DNA of 64,000 nt, from the NCBI GenBank assembly GCA_022575985.1, contig JAKSXM010000231.1, forward strand, positions 23,660,501 through 23,724,500. Reading direction: 5' to 3'. Under the pieces are notes generated by a model. That model was not told where the DNA came from, did not search any database, and was given only the letters and a program-made list of their open reading frames with translations. Each line of letters begins with the position of its first letter. The stretch's first letter is position 1. The position numbers and the translations under genes were made by a program. Below, in pieces: positions 43,553-54,341 of the stretch. Source of the stretch: Anagrus nilaparvatae (taxonomy: Eukaryota > Arthropoda > Insecta > Hymenoptera > Mymaridae).

Positions 43553-43626
43553 GCAAATAATGTCTAAAATTTATTATCAGAATTTTGTGACGTATAGGAG
43601 CGGCATATACAGCATGGGTGTGACAT
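43553..43626 (-). pseudogene. THAP-DNMT3 exon 1: first half of THAP finger with premature stop
   Basis: ATG at 43624-43626, perfect donor GTAAGT at 43547-43552. Starts MSHPCCICRSYTSQNSDNKF, then TAG (43564-43566), then TLFA before the donor. THAP proteins begin M-x-x-C-C or M-x-C and need C-x2-4-C then 35-53 residues to C-x2-H. Here C-x2-C is followed after 46 positions by CSDH in exon 2, counting the stop as one residue. Phase 2 joins exon 2 exactly. The in-frame TAG would end translation after 20 residues. Confidence 0.8.
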
Positions 43627-45444
43627 ATTATATGTAACTTCAAGTCTTTTAAAAATGTATAGCACTTTATTAGAACCCAAATTATGATGATTTTTCTCCA
43701 ATCTATATTTGCTTATTTCTGTGTACGCCACTTTTTTTTTAGAATCACTCTATTTTCACTTTATCAAAACCATAATATAAATACTAACCATAAAATTGGC
43801 AAAAAGTTATAATGGTTAAATCCTAACCATGCATCATAAAAGATGCAAAGCAGACGACATGTCACTACTGACTATAGGTGGCGTACTGATATTTTGTCAC
43901 CACATACACTTTTACAAATATACTTAACTTACACACAGCTGGTACTGTCTCCTCTTGTCGATCAGTTAAAAAAAAAAAATAATACATAAAAAATTTCCGT
44001 TTTGCCTCACGAAGTAAAAAAATTGAGAAAATAGAATTTGGTTCTATATTTTATAATAATCTAAAACAACCAGCTCACAAGAACACCAATTCTTTAATAC
44101 ATATTAATTTTTTTTTCTGGTGCCGTTAAAAAAAGAAATAACTATCCATAAAAGAGAGAAGCATCTGTTTAAATAAGCTCAAAAATTCTATGTACATTAT
44201 TTATATTATTATTATTATTATTATTCAAAAATAAATAATGAAAGTATACATTTTTTATAAGATAGTTAAAAAAATTCATTTAATAATTTAAGTACTTTTA
44301 ATAATAACAACAGTAATTTTTTTTTCTGCTTATTTTATAAAAATAAAGAACTTATTTCTTTCAATTGATTCTTGAACAAAAAAAGTATAATTATAAAATA
44401 GATATAGGTCTTTTCATAAATTCTTTTTTTATTAAAAAAATTTTTTATAAAAAAAAAAGTTTATCACTAATCATTAGATTTTTTTATAATCATAAGAAAT
44501 AATTTGCGATTATTTTATCGATCCTTGTAAAAGAATATTATACTAAATACAGTGTATCTGAGTATCAAAATTTATGCAACGCCAAATATTTGATATCAAT
44601 GCTTGAAATTGAAATTTCATGCAAATAAAAAAAAAAATTTGATGTCAGTATAATTTTTTATACTGAAACTCATTTAATTGAAGCATGAAGACTCTTAAAA
44701 TTACTGAATGGCATAAGGTATTAATTTTCTTGCTATTTTGTATAAATTATTAAGAAATTAAAACTTTTTTTTCTTTGCGTCTTGGAAATTGCTAAGCAGA
44801 GCAAGATCGAGAAATGAATTTGTTGCTAGGTAGGAGGCTTCTAAGTCTATTTAGGCTACTAAGTTTATTTTTGCAATATTTCATTAACTTTGATATTTTA
44901 TAGGTATAACAAATACTAATAAAATTACAATAAATAAATGATTATTAAAAAGTATTTGTATCTTTTGATAAAGTTTAAATTTTTTTAAATTTATTTAATA
45001 AAATTAATAAAATAAATTAGGAACAAAACAAACTATCAATATTCTTAGCAATAGCTCTTAACTAAAATTAATCTTTTGTATTATTATATTTTGAAAACAA
45101 TAAAAAGAATCTGAAAAATAATTTAAAAACATAACAAAGTAAAGAAGAATACATTTTTGAAATTTTATTTATAATGCATAATTGCTTTTATTAAAATTCA
45201 ATTTTTCTAAGTTTTAGGAATTATTTAATTAAATTAATAAATAGAAAATATAATTTAATACATTTATTTTGAGTATAAAATTATTTGTAAACATGGCAAA
45301 AAACAGCAGAATGTTTTATGAATTTATAACTCTTTATTATGTTTAATATATCAATAATTTAATTTTTTTGTCTTATAACATAATTATGTTACTATTTACC
45401 TTTTAAAATTAAACTGAACTTAATTGAGTCTGTTTTAATCATAT
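43627..45444. other. Upstream region of the THAP-DNMT3 locus, no further gene seen
   Basis: 43830-43970 is less AT-rich than the surroundings (GGTGGCG, GTACTGTCTCC) and is where a promoter or 5' UTR could lie, but no definite element can be named. An (ATT)n tract lies at about 44204-44224. The rest is plain AT-rich sequence. Confidence 0.3.
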
Positions 45445-46115
45445 ATATATATATATATCTATATTATAAAATTCTAAACGCTGTCGCCGCCGCCGACATG
45501 GGTCATTTGGACACCCCCAATTGAGCACCCCCATTTGGGCACCCCCCATTTGGACATGGTACATTTGGGCACTTCTAAATTTTTCACTACTATATCACTA
45601 TAACTGTATTTGATTTATTTCTTCATTACAATATTTAAATTATTATGTAACGTATAAAATCTATTTACTCTGTTTAACACTATTTTTAGACAATGCGACA
45701 GCTACCATTGTATTAAAAATATAATATAATGAAAATATTAATTTTAAGTTTATTTTATTTAAACTTGCAGCCTTTTACTTTAAACTACTTCAGCTATAAG
45801 TTATTGTAAACTTTTTTACTATTCCAGGTCAAAATATGAAAAAAAATTTTTATTAACATAAGTTATAGATGACAAGAAATAATTAGTAAAATTTAACAAT
45901 GGATTTCATATTATTGCATTTAAAATAAATTATGGTGAAAGAAAAATTAAATAATTCAAATAAAAAAAAAAAAAATATTATAGTAAAAAATATTAAAATA
46001 TTAAGCTTATTAGCAAATAAGCTTAAAGTTTTATTCTTTCTAATTAATTATCTTTTAATTTCTAATTCTAAACAAGGGCCATTTCACCACACTTAGCGCT
46101 TTGCGGGGGTTGGCG
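45445..46115. mobile_element. Unclassified insertion between 15-bp direct repeats
   Basis: CTGTTTTAATCATAT occurs at 45430-45444 and again at 46116-46130. The enclosed 671 bp starts AT-rich and then has a GCCGCCGCCG run and four to five imperfect copies of CATTTGGACACCCCC (45500-45580). It ends with a GC-rich hairpin-like segment TAGCGCTTTGCGGGGGTTGG. The last feature resembles a Helitron 3' hairpin but lacks the CTAG end, so I leave the class open. Confidence 0.4.
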
Positions 46116-46149
46116 CTGTTTTAATCATATCTATATTTACATATATATA

Positions 46150-47638
46150 TATATATATGCCGATAGAGAATTTTTTTAGTTTGATAGGATTGACTAGACG
46201 ATAAAAGCTAGAGAGACGCGGTTTGCGGAAAAAAACGCGGAAAAATTGCAGAAGTGACATAGGCTATACAGGATTTCGATTGATGCGAAAGAAAATTTTT
46301 GTCGTCAAAAAAACGTTTTTTCAAAAAAGTGATAATTTTTGATGTTTTCGTAAATTTTCAAAAAAATCGTAATTAACTTAAAAACTTGGAATTTTTTTGT
46401 AATCAGAAAAGTTTTTATATGATTTAGAATTGTTTTTTACGTGTCCACCTAAATTTTCAAGCAAATCGGTTAGATGTTTCCAGAGTTACATATATTTTTT
46501 AGCATAAAATTTGGATTTTAAATTCATATATTTATATATATAAGTTATTATATATAATATGGAGGAATTCCAATTGAACACGTATTTTCTATTGTCAATA
46601 AAAGCTCACTTAGCATCGGGAAAGATTGATAAATTACATTATGGGTGATTAAATATTCTATGGAAAAATCACAATTCATTGAAGTATAGTCAGTAAAATC
46701 TTGTAACTGGTTTTTGTAAACTAAATTTAAGAGAATAGAGCATGTTTACTTACAGTGGAGGGCTAGATATAATTCAAATGTTACTGAAGATTACAATACA
46801 ATTCGTTATTTTTAGTATTATTATTCTAAACGTCAGCTATATTCTAATTCCTTAAACCCGGATTATTATAAGTTCCTTAATCAAAATTATTCTAAGTCCC
46901 ACTTGACCCACCCACTTAAATCCGACACTTTGACCACCCATTGAGTTTCAGATTTCCAGGATACCCCTTCCCCATAAACAGGTTTCATGATCACATATCA
47001 TTGGGAGAGATTGAAAATAAATCACCTTTTGAGTGCAAGAGAAAAACTATTAAAAACTAACGATTTCTATTAACCTATTTCTTTTTACCAAACTTTTCTT
47101 GCTTTGATTTTACCATAAGCTAACGTATTGGAATAAAAAAATGAAATTTTAATAATGCCTTTCTAAAAAACTATTCCAGAGTATTACTTGGGCGTAGCCG
47201 GGCCAAATCGCTAGGCTGTGAAACACACAGGCTGTGAAAATTATTATTTACATTTTTTAAATTATTTATGTTTTTACTTATTTATATAAATAATTTATTA
47301 ATACACATTAAACATTTATTAAAATAATTTTTCAGATAATTACTAAATAATGTTTTTTTATTTATTAATTACAATCCTTTTTAAATAATTAATGTGGACA
47401 AATGAGAAATAATTATAATAATAGTAATAATAATTCAAATGAAATTTTAATAAATCTCTTCTAAAAAACTATTTCAGAGTATTAACCGGGTTAAATCGCT
47501 GGATATAAGAAAAGGTTATTTTACAAAATATTGTGTAACCTAAAACATATTTTTAGAAAGATAAAGTGGCAGGGGTCCAGGGGGGCGCAGCCCCCATGGT
47601 GGCTGCCGGGGTGAGCGAAGCGAGCCGGAGGCAGCTAG
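46150..47638 (+). mobile_element. Helitron-like element, family H2, copy A
   Basis: Begins in a TATATA tract (GCCGATAGAGAATTTTTTTA), followed by the AGAGACGCGG-TTT block shared with H2 copies B and C. It ends with GGGGGGCGCAGCCCCC, then GGCTGCCGG...CCGGAGGCAG and CTAG|T (47635-47638). GC hairpins just before CTAG followed by T are the Helitron 3' signature. No Rep/helicase ORF, so non-autonomous. Confidence 0.75.
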
Positions 47639-47649
47639 TATATATATAT

Positions 47650-47722
47650 ATCTCTAGCTATTATCGTCTAGTCAATCCTATCAAACTAAAAAAATTCTCT
47701 ATCGGCATATATATATATATAG
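47650..47722 (-). repeat. Inverted copy of the H2-A left end
   Basis: CTCTAGCTATTATCGTCTAG, then TCAATCCTATCAAAC and AATTCTCTATCGGC, is the reverse complement of 46153-46215. It follows H2-A directly, making a 70-bp inverted repeat around that element. Confidence 0.85.
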
Positions 47723-47735
47723 ATATAGATATATA

Positions 47736-47772
47736 TCTTAATCTTAATACTATATATATTTGAAAATTTATT

Positions 47773-47828
<56 letters not shown>

Positions 47829-48391
47829 CACTCATCACGCAAAAACCGCCGATTCAATTGGCATGAAACCGGTGTCAAAATAAAGATAAAAAGTCTGCGG
47901 GTGACATAGGCCCTATATTTTCTGAATAGCTGTCGTAGTTTTTGAGATATTTAATTTTTAGTATTTTTGAACTTGAAAACATTTTTTTAAAATTTTAACA
48001 AAAATTGAAATATCTCGAGACTATCGAAAAATTTAGCTATCGCACTTCATAGTATTCGATTCAGCACTAATTTTTACGTATTCTCTGAAATTTTTATTCA
48101 AAACGGAGGTATCTTTAAAATTTTATAAAATATTTTTAAAGCTGGTAAAAAAAAGTTCCTCTATGAAGAACCAAAATTTTTGTCATTTTTTTATTTTTAT
48201 GGTATTTCTAATCATTTATTTGTGGGTCTGTGTATATTATAATGTAATTTATATTCTGTATTAAAATGTAATTTATGCGTACTTAGTTAAATTTTTATTA
48301 AAAACGTACGTTGCTTTAAAATTAAAAAAAAAAAAAATAAAATTTTTTACTATATCTTAATCTTAATACTATATATATTTGAAAATTTATT

Positions 48392-48441
<50 letters not shown>

Positions 48442-49685
48442 CTCATCACGCAAAAACCGCCGATTCAATTGGCATGAAACCGGTGTCAAAATAAAGATAA
48501 AAAGTCTGCGGGTGACATAGGCCCTATATTTTCTGAATAGCTGTCGTAGTTTTTGAGATATTTAATTTTTAGTATTTTTGAACTTGATAACATTTTTTAA
48601 AAATTTTAACAAAAATTGAAATATCTCGAGACTATCGAAAAATTTAGGTATCGCACTTCATAGTATTCGATTCAGGACTAATTTTTACGTATTCTCTGAA
48701 ATTTTTATTCAAAACGGAGGTTTCTTTAAAATTTTATAAAATATTTTTAAAGCTGGTAAAAAAAGGTTCCTCTATGAAGAACCAAAATTTTTTTCATTTT
48801 TTTATTTTTATGGTATTTCTAATCATTTATTTGTGGGTCTGTGTATATTATAATGTAATTTATATTCTGTATTAAAATGTAATTTATGCGTACTTAGTTA
48901 AATTTTTATTAAAAACGTACGTTGCTTTAAAATTAAAAAAAAAAAAAATAAAATTTTTTACTATATATTATATATATTCAACTCAAATTTTAGGGTATAG
49001 TTTGGGGTGATAAAAAAGTCCCTCAGCCAAAGTTTTAGTCCTCTAGCACCTCATGGGCCCGAAATATGTCTGTTCAAAGGTCCGAAAATAGCCTGATCTG
49101 GCCCATTTTCAAAATTACACCATTCCTTTGAATTTACTACAAATTTTATCTTATTGGTCACATTTGAACTGGTAAAAGGTCTACATTAAGAAAAAAATTT
49201 TAGCTTATTTTTTTTGACATTGATATATATTTTGGACAATAACAACATGATGATAATAAAAAATCAATAACAACAACACCGGGAATAGATCAGGGGGGGC
49301 GGAGCCCCCCCTCACACCTATGCTAGTATTATATATCCAACTCAAATTTTAGGGTATAGTTTGGGGTGATAAAAAGGTCCCTCAGCCAAAGTTTTAGTCC
49401 TCTAGCACCTCATGGGCCCGAAATATGTCTGTTCAAAGGTCCGAAAATAGCCTGATCTGGCCCATTTTCAAAATTACACCATTCCTTTGAATTTACTACA
49501 AATTTTATCTTATTGGTCACATTTGAACTGGTAAAAGGTCTACATTAAGAAAAAAATTTTAGCTTATTTTTTTTGACATTGATATATATTTTGGACAATA
49601 ATAACATGATGATAATAAAAAATCAATAACAACAACACCGGGAATAGATCAGGGGGGGCGGAGCCCCCCCTCACACCTATGCTAG
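47736..49685 (+). mobile_element. Helitron-like element, family H1, with both ends duplicated
   Basis: 5' part in two nearly identical direct copies (47736-48354 and 48355-48964): TCTTAATACTATATATATTT, then a (TCTG)n microsatellite, then CCGATTCAATTGGCATGAAA. The 3' part also occurs in two direct copies (48965-49326 and 49327-49685). Each ends in hairpin GGGGGGGCGGAGCCCCCCC, 11 bases, then CTAG|T. This is the canonical Helitron 3' end. The related element at 59405-61105 has one copy of each part. Confidence 0.82.
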
Positions 49686-50581
49686 TCCTATATATATATA
49701 AATCTTTAATTTTGTATGTTTGTTTGTTTGTTTGTTTGTTTGTTTGATTGTTTGTCCAAAATGGATAAACTAGAAAACGATAAAAGGTAGAGACGCGGGG
49801 TTTACGACAAAAGATGGCAAAAATTACGGGTCAAAACATAAGCTAGGTTTCGTTTCGATTGATAACGACAAAAATTTTTCATGTTGAAAAAACTGAATTT
49901 TCAAGAAAAAAATTTTTATCAAATTTAAAAAAAAAACAAAAAACCGAGGAAAAATTTTAGTATCAAAAAGAATTTCATTCGATTCGGGTATATTTTTTAC
50001 GTATCCACCTAAATTTTCAAGGCGATCGGTTCGATCTGTCAAAAGATACAATAATTTTTCGAAAATTATAAAAGTTTAGGACTAATATTATATATATTTC
50101 TAATTTTTATCAGTCACTGATGTAGTAACTGAATATAGTAACTAAAAGAAACTTGAACAGCTTTTATCATCAAGCAGAACCCTAGAATGGATAGTCGATG
50201 GACACAACGACTGCTTGTGGATCCTATGGAAGGGTAGCGAAGCTTTGTATTGCTGATCACTAATTATTAGTCTGGGTTCGTATGCCCGTAATTTTTATGA
50301 TCCAGTAAATTTTAGATAATACTTCGGGTAAAAACAGGGTTATTTTACAAAATTTTGAGTAACATAAAAAACATATTTTTGGAAAAATAAAGTTTCAGGG
50401 GTCCAGGGGGTCGCAGCCCCAGTAAATTTTAGATATTACTTCGGATAAAAAAAGGTTATTTTACAAAATATTGAGTAACATAAAACAACATATTTTTGGA
50501 AAAATAAAGTCGCAGGGGTGCATGGGGGCGCAGCTCCCATGGCGGCTGCCGGGGCGAGCGAAGCGATCCGGAGGCAGCTAG
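49686..50581 (+). mobile_element. Helitron-like element, family H2, copy B
   Basis: Starts TCCTATATATATATAAATC exactly after the CTAG of H1, followed by a (TTTG)n tract and the AGAGACGCGGGGTTTACG block. Ends GGGGGCGCAGCTCCC, then GGCAGCTAG (CTAG 50578-50581). Contains a duplicated 3' segment around 50330-50420 and 50420-50530. No helicase ORF. The 75-residue minus frame at 49824 is shared by copies B and C but lacks any domain. Confidence 0.78.
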
Positions 50582-50583
50582 TA

Positions 50584-51324
50584 TCCTATATATATATAAA
50601 TCTTTAATTTTCTATGTTTGTTTGTCCGAAATGGATAAACTAGAAAACGATAAAAGGTAGAGACGCGGGGTTTACGGCAAAAGATGGCAAAAATTACGGG
50701 TCAAAAGATAGGCAAGGTTTTTTTTCGATTGATAACGACAAAAATTTTTTATGTTGAAAAAACTGAATTTTCAAGAAAAAAATTTTTATTAAATTAAAAA
50801 AAAAAACAAAAAACCGAGGAAAAATTTTAGTATCAAAAAGAATTTCATTCGATTCGGGTATATTTTTTACGTATCGACCTAAATTTTCAAGGCAATCGGT
50901 TCGATGTGTCAAAAGATACAATAATTTTTCGAAAATTATAAAAGTTTAGGACTAATATTATATATATTTCTAATTTTTATCAGTCACTGATGTAGTAACT
51001 GAATATAGTAACTAAAAGAAACTTGAACAGCTATTATCATCAGGCAGAACCCTATAATGGATAGTCCAGGGAAACAACGACTGCTTGTGGATCCTATGGA
51101 AGGGTAGCGAAGCTTTGTATTGCTGATCACTAATTATTAGTCTGGGTTGGTATGCCCGTAATTTTTATGATTCAGTAAATTTTAGATAATACTTCGGGTA
51201 AAAAAAGTTTATTTTACAAAATATTGAGTAACATAAAACAACATATTTTTGGAAAAATAAGGTCCAGGGGGGCGCAGCCCCCTTGATGGCTGCCGTGCGA
51301 GCGAAGCGAGCCGGAGGCAGCTAG
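50584..51324 (+). mobile_element. Helitron-like element, family H2, copy C
   Basis: Starts TCCTATATATATATAAATC three bases after copy B and is about 95% like it by eye, with a shortened TTTG tract. Ends CCGGAGGCAG-CTAG (51321-51324) followed by TATATATA. Confidence 0.78.
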
Positions 51325-51754
51325 TATATATATACCTATAAATAGCTAATAAATCTAACAACAAATGTTTAAATAAATGTTTTTGGTTCCTAAAATTATA
51401 CAATATGATTCAGCCACTTTTATTTGTAGCATTATTTCGAAATTTCTGTTCTGAAGGAATATCTTAGTTCTGTTCTTTTTGTCCATTTTCCTTCTATGGT
51501 AAAAAAGGGTAATAAAGTTAACCCAGAGTTACCATATAAGGAAAAGATAGTATGAATCTGGGATAAAAAGAGATGATAATACCTGCAATATATATGCTGA
51601 CAGATACCTGACAGAAATGTAATAATTTATGGCTAAAATAGCTGAAAATACCTTTTTTTATTTAAAAAAAAAAATTTAATAATTTTCATTATATAGAAAT
51701 TAAAAATTACCTATTTACAAGCGTCGTATTTTTCGCGAAAATAAGAAAAATCTG
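51325..51754. other. AT-rich stretch, nothing recognised
   Basis: No gene or repeat recognised between the Helitron cluster and the GC-rich patch. Confidence 0.35.
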
Positions 51755-51895
51755 TTTTAACCAATCACCGTTTTTCCCGCTATGAATTGTGTTTGATGCG
51801 TATCAGCTGTGCGATATCTTCGCCGGGACCAACGAACGAAATCATGATCGGCCGGTCGTTACTTGCAGCAGGTCAATAGATCGAGAAGTTGTTAA
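51755..51895 (+). promoter_or_regulatory. CpG-containing patch, possible promoter or 5' exon
   Basis: About 140 bp with a dozen CpG dinucleotides (CGCCGGGACC, CGATCGGCCGGTCGTTAC) in otherwise AT-only sequence, and a CAG|GTCAAT possible donor near 51869. It lies 410 bp upstream of the first coding-like exon of the plus-strand gene. The role as promoter or untranslated exon is inference. Confidence 0.35.
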
Positions 51896-52303
51896 TATTA
51901 ATATATGTTGCATCCATTTTTTTATTTCTAATTAAGTAATTCTATGAAGTGAAAAGTAGCAGTTATTAAAATAATAATAAGTGTCAATAATAAACTTTTT
52001 TTTTTAATTCTAATTCACATCTACAATAAATAAGTAAGGATATAAAATATTGAGACATCTGTACTTAATACAGTATTGTTCTTTTTAATTGATGACAGAT
52101 AAAATTCTAAAGTGATTGAAAAAGAAAACCTAACCAAACTTTTTCTGAGAAAGGTAATTTTTTTATTTTATTAATTAACATTAATTTATTTTAAAAAAAC
52201 AAATATATTGCAAGACTATTTCTTTCAATCCTAAACATCTATAAAATTACTTTTTTTGTTTGTTTGATTTTTTTTTTTTTTAATGTTGAATAAATATTTT
52301 CAG

Positions 52304-52384
52304 GCTAAATGTTCCATTGGGTAAAATGCAATAGATTTTATTGCTTGTACAAATCCTATATCATTTTTTACAACAATAATGTTG
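52304..52384 (+). pseudogene. Short exon resembling the start of an RNF212/ZIP3-type RING protein
   Basis: Acceptor TATTTTCAG, ATG at 52309, donor GTAAGC. Encodes MFHWVKCNRFYCLYKSYIIF and NNNV. RNF212-family meiotic SUMO/ubiquitin ligases start M-x-x-W-V-x-CNRC and then continue to a NCGH motif. The WVxCNR match is good, but the next cysteine is Phe here and the rest of the RING is not found. It is 108 bp before the FLYWCH exon and does not join it in frame. Low certainty. Confidence 0.35.
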
Positions 52385-52491
52385 GTAAGCTCATATCATA
52401 TATTTATTAGACTGGTCAATGCAGACTTGGATTATTTTTAGTTTATCAAAAAATGATCATTTATCTCTTATAAATAAATTTGCTTTTCTAG

Positions 52492-52779
52492 CGTCTAGCT
52501 GGTAAGCGTGCCAATTCCAGCAGATATTTTTATAGAGGTTTTGTTTATCACGCTGATTCAAGAAACCCAAGTCAGTATCGATGTGCTGATAGAGACACAC
52601 TTAGTTGCTCTGGTTTAGTTTTAAGTACACCTGCTGGAGTTCTTATTACATACTAATCATACTAATCATGATTTTGACGAATTATTACCTCGAAAGGAAG
52701 TTTTCCAAAATGAAATTTATAGGAGATGGGGCGAAACACTGGAAGATTTTTGGCATATATTTGATGATGTTAGCACCAA
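52492..52779 (+). pseudogene. FLYWCH-type zinc-finger exon with frame break
   Basis: Acceptor GCTTTTCTAG, donor GTAAGT. The first frame gives SSRYFYRGFVYHADSRNPSQ, then YRC-x7-C and SGLVLSTPAGVLIT, the F/Y-x-Y...C...C part of a FLYWCH domain. It ends at TAA in TACTAATCATACTAATCA. Another frame gives NHTNHDFDE and a helical EIYRRWGETLEDFWHIFDDV, the expected H-x-H end and downstream helix. The 9-base repeat ACTAATCAT in tandem at the break suggests a slippage event. FLYWCH domains bind DNA and are common in MULE-type transposases and insect proteins of unknown role. Confidence 0.65.
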
Positions 52780-53089
52780 GTAAGTTAAACAAACAATAAT
52801 TTTATATTTCCTATATACCTACTTGTTGTATCAATTTTGCAGATTGCTTATAAGTTTTCATGACCTCGTAACTCAATTTCAAGATTTCCTTATGAACCTT
52901 TCTATCTCTAAAAAACTCATGTGACATAATCTTTTGTCAAATTTATTCGTGTTCAGATTGGTCGCACTGATTTTGTAATTTTTATTATCTTTTAAAATAC
53001 TTGTTTATTAATCGAATTTCGCTTATTTATAATTATAATTAAATATATCAAAACACATGGAAATAAGAAATGCAATAATTTTCTCATTT

Positions 53090-53395
53090 CATTATAAACT
53101 ATTCTACAAACTTCAAAAGACAAATTTATTTTGGGGGATGGATAGAGACAGTAATCAATATTTGCATTCAGATTCAAAATTAAGTATTTTTTTCTTGAAA
53201 TAAATTTTTAAAATAAGAATAATAATAATCTATTAAAATTATGGGAAAATTTTTTTATTTGAAATCTATACATAACTATATTCAGTTGAAAACTATTTTT
53301 ATTTATTAATTTAGTCACATTTTTACTGTGTCAGTGTTTAAACATGAAATATGATTTGGAAGGTTGGCTCGCCTCAGCGAGGGCTTGGGTCTAAA
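53090..53395 (+). repeat. Dispersed repeat, older copy of family H3
   Basis: Direct, diverged repeat of 55965-56229: shared ACAGTAATCAATATTTGCA, then TTTTCTTGARATAAATTTT, AATATGATYTG and GGTTGGC-CGCC. Its end lacks the hairpin and CTAG of the other copy. Confidence 0.65.
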
Positions 53396-54341
53396 AGTTA
53401 TGGCCAAAAAATTTTTTTTTCAGCAATTACATAAAATTTTTATAGTTAATCCATTGGGTCCCTCTATTTTTAAGTTTTATGAAAATTTTTCGTACAGTAC
53501 CGTATGTTTAGATGATAAGTCAATTAAATTCTGCTGTCAAATTTCTAATTCCGACTTTTAACAACAGTCAAATAGCCGTCAAAACAAAAGTAAGTTACAA
53601 AAAAGGTACTAAAATCAAAGATTTGTGTATTGTTTGTGTGAATTTTAAATTTTATGGAAAATAAAAACGTAAACAATAATTCCCCTTTAGGGCCAAAAAT
53701 GGCTGGACATATTTAGAAACAACTTTTCTGACTTTTCGTCAAAGGATTATTTTTTTCAAGCACCTCAGCTCAGATGGCGCTAAAAAATGGTCATGAAAAA
53801 AAATAGGAAAAAAGTTTATGAACAAATTCTTAAGGCTTTAAGGGACTTATTGAAAAAATAAAATTTTTTTGAAAAAATTTTAATAACGATTTTTTTCTAT
53901 TTTTTTACATTTTAGGGTAGTTTTCACCCCCGGGGTTGCAAATATTTTTACTTTTTCGGCTGTAAAACGAAAAGTAGCAGCAAAAAAAATTTTTTAACTC
54001 TTTTTTAATTTTTTTAAATTTAGGGGTAGTTTTCACCCTCTGGGTGGGGAGGGGGTTAATTAGTTTCGTAATAGTAAATATGTAAAGCAATATTTTCAAA
54101 AACTATTATTAAACCTTATATCTTAATTTCGGTACATAGTAAAAAAAAAAATCTTCATTAATTTTTCTGAAAAAATGTCATTTATTTGATAATCTTAGCT
54201 TTAATTACAAAATATTTTTATAAAACCCCTAAAAAAGGGTAGTTTTTACTGTTTACAGGATGTTTCATAAACTTCTGACATTAAAATTGTAATCAGTGTC
54301 CCAAAAAACCCCTCGGTACCTATTTTTACGAAAATTCATTT
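53396..54341. other. AT-rich stretch, no gene recognised
   Basis: Contains repeated ACCCC-rich motifs of the type GGGTAGTTTTCACCCYC (53917 and 54022), so a small local direct duplication. No supported gene. Confidence 0.4.

Larger units (their letters stand above)
26399..43626 (-). pseudogene. THAP-PWWP-DNMT3-type methyltransferase fusion locus, apparently inactivated
   Basis: Chained exons on the minus strand: 43553-43626, 40112-40780, 39826-39907, 39291-39441, 34655-34713, 34491-34619, 34333-34414, 30335-30514, 29150-29501, 28272-28416, 27979-28196 and 26399-26610. Except for the 34655-34713 to 34491-34619 junction, each has GT/AG signals and matching codon phase at every join. In order they encode a C2CH THAP finger, tandem acidic repeats, a linker, a PWWP-like domain and a DNMT3-like catalytic domain ending in motif X; total about 780 codons. 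The ADD domain of DNMT3 is not evident. Breaks are a TAG at 43564-43566, a frame break around 34620-34655, a +1 shift in 29150-29501, and PY instead of PC in motif IV. DNMT3 enzymes methylate cytosine in DNA; this copy is predicted to be non-catalytic. Several introns hold foldback elements. Confidence 0.8.

Noticed and set aside
47778..47826. Regular TCTG repeats considered as a possible CRISPR-like array
   Set aside because: Simple microsatellite without spacers, in a eukaryotic Helitron-like element.
49824..50921. Similar 75-residue minus-strand frames in two Helitron copies
   Set aside because: Similarity is explained by the copies being the same element; no Rep or helicase features.
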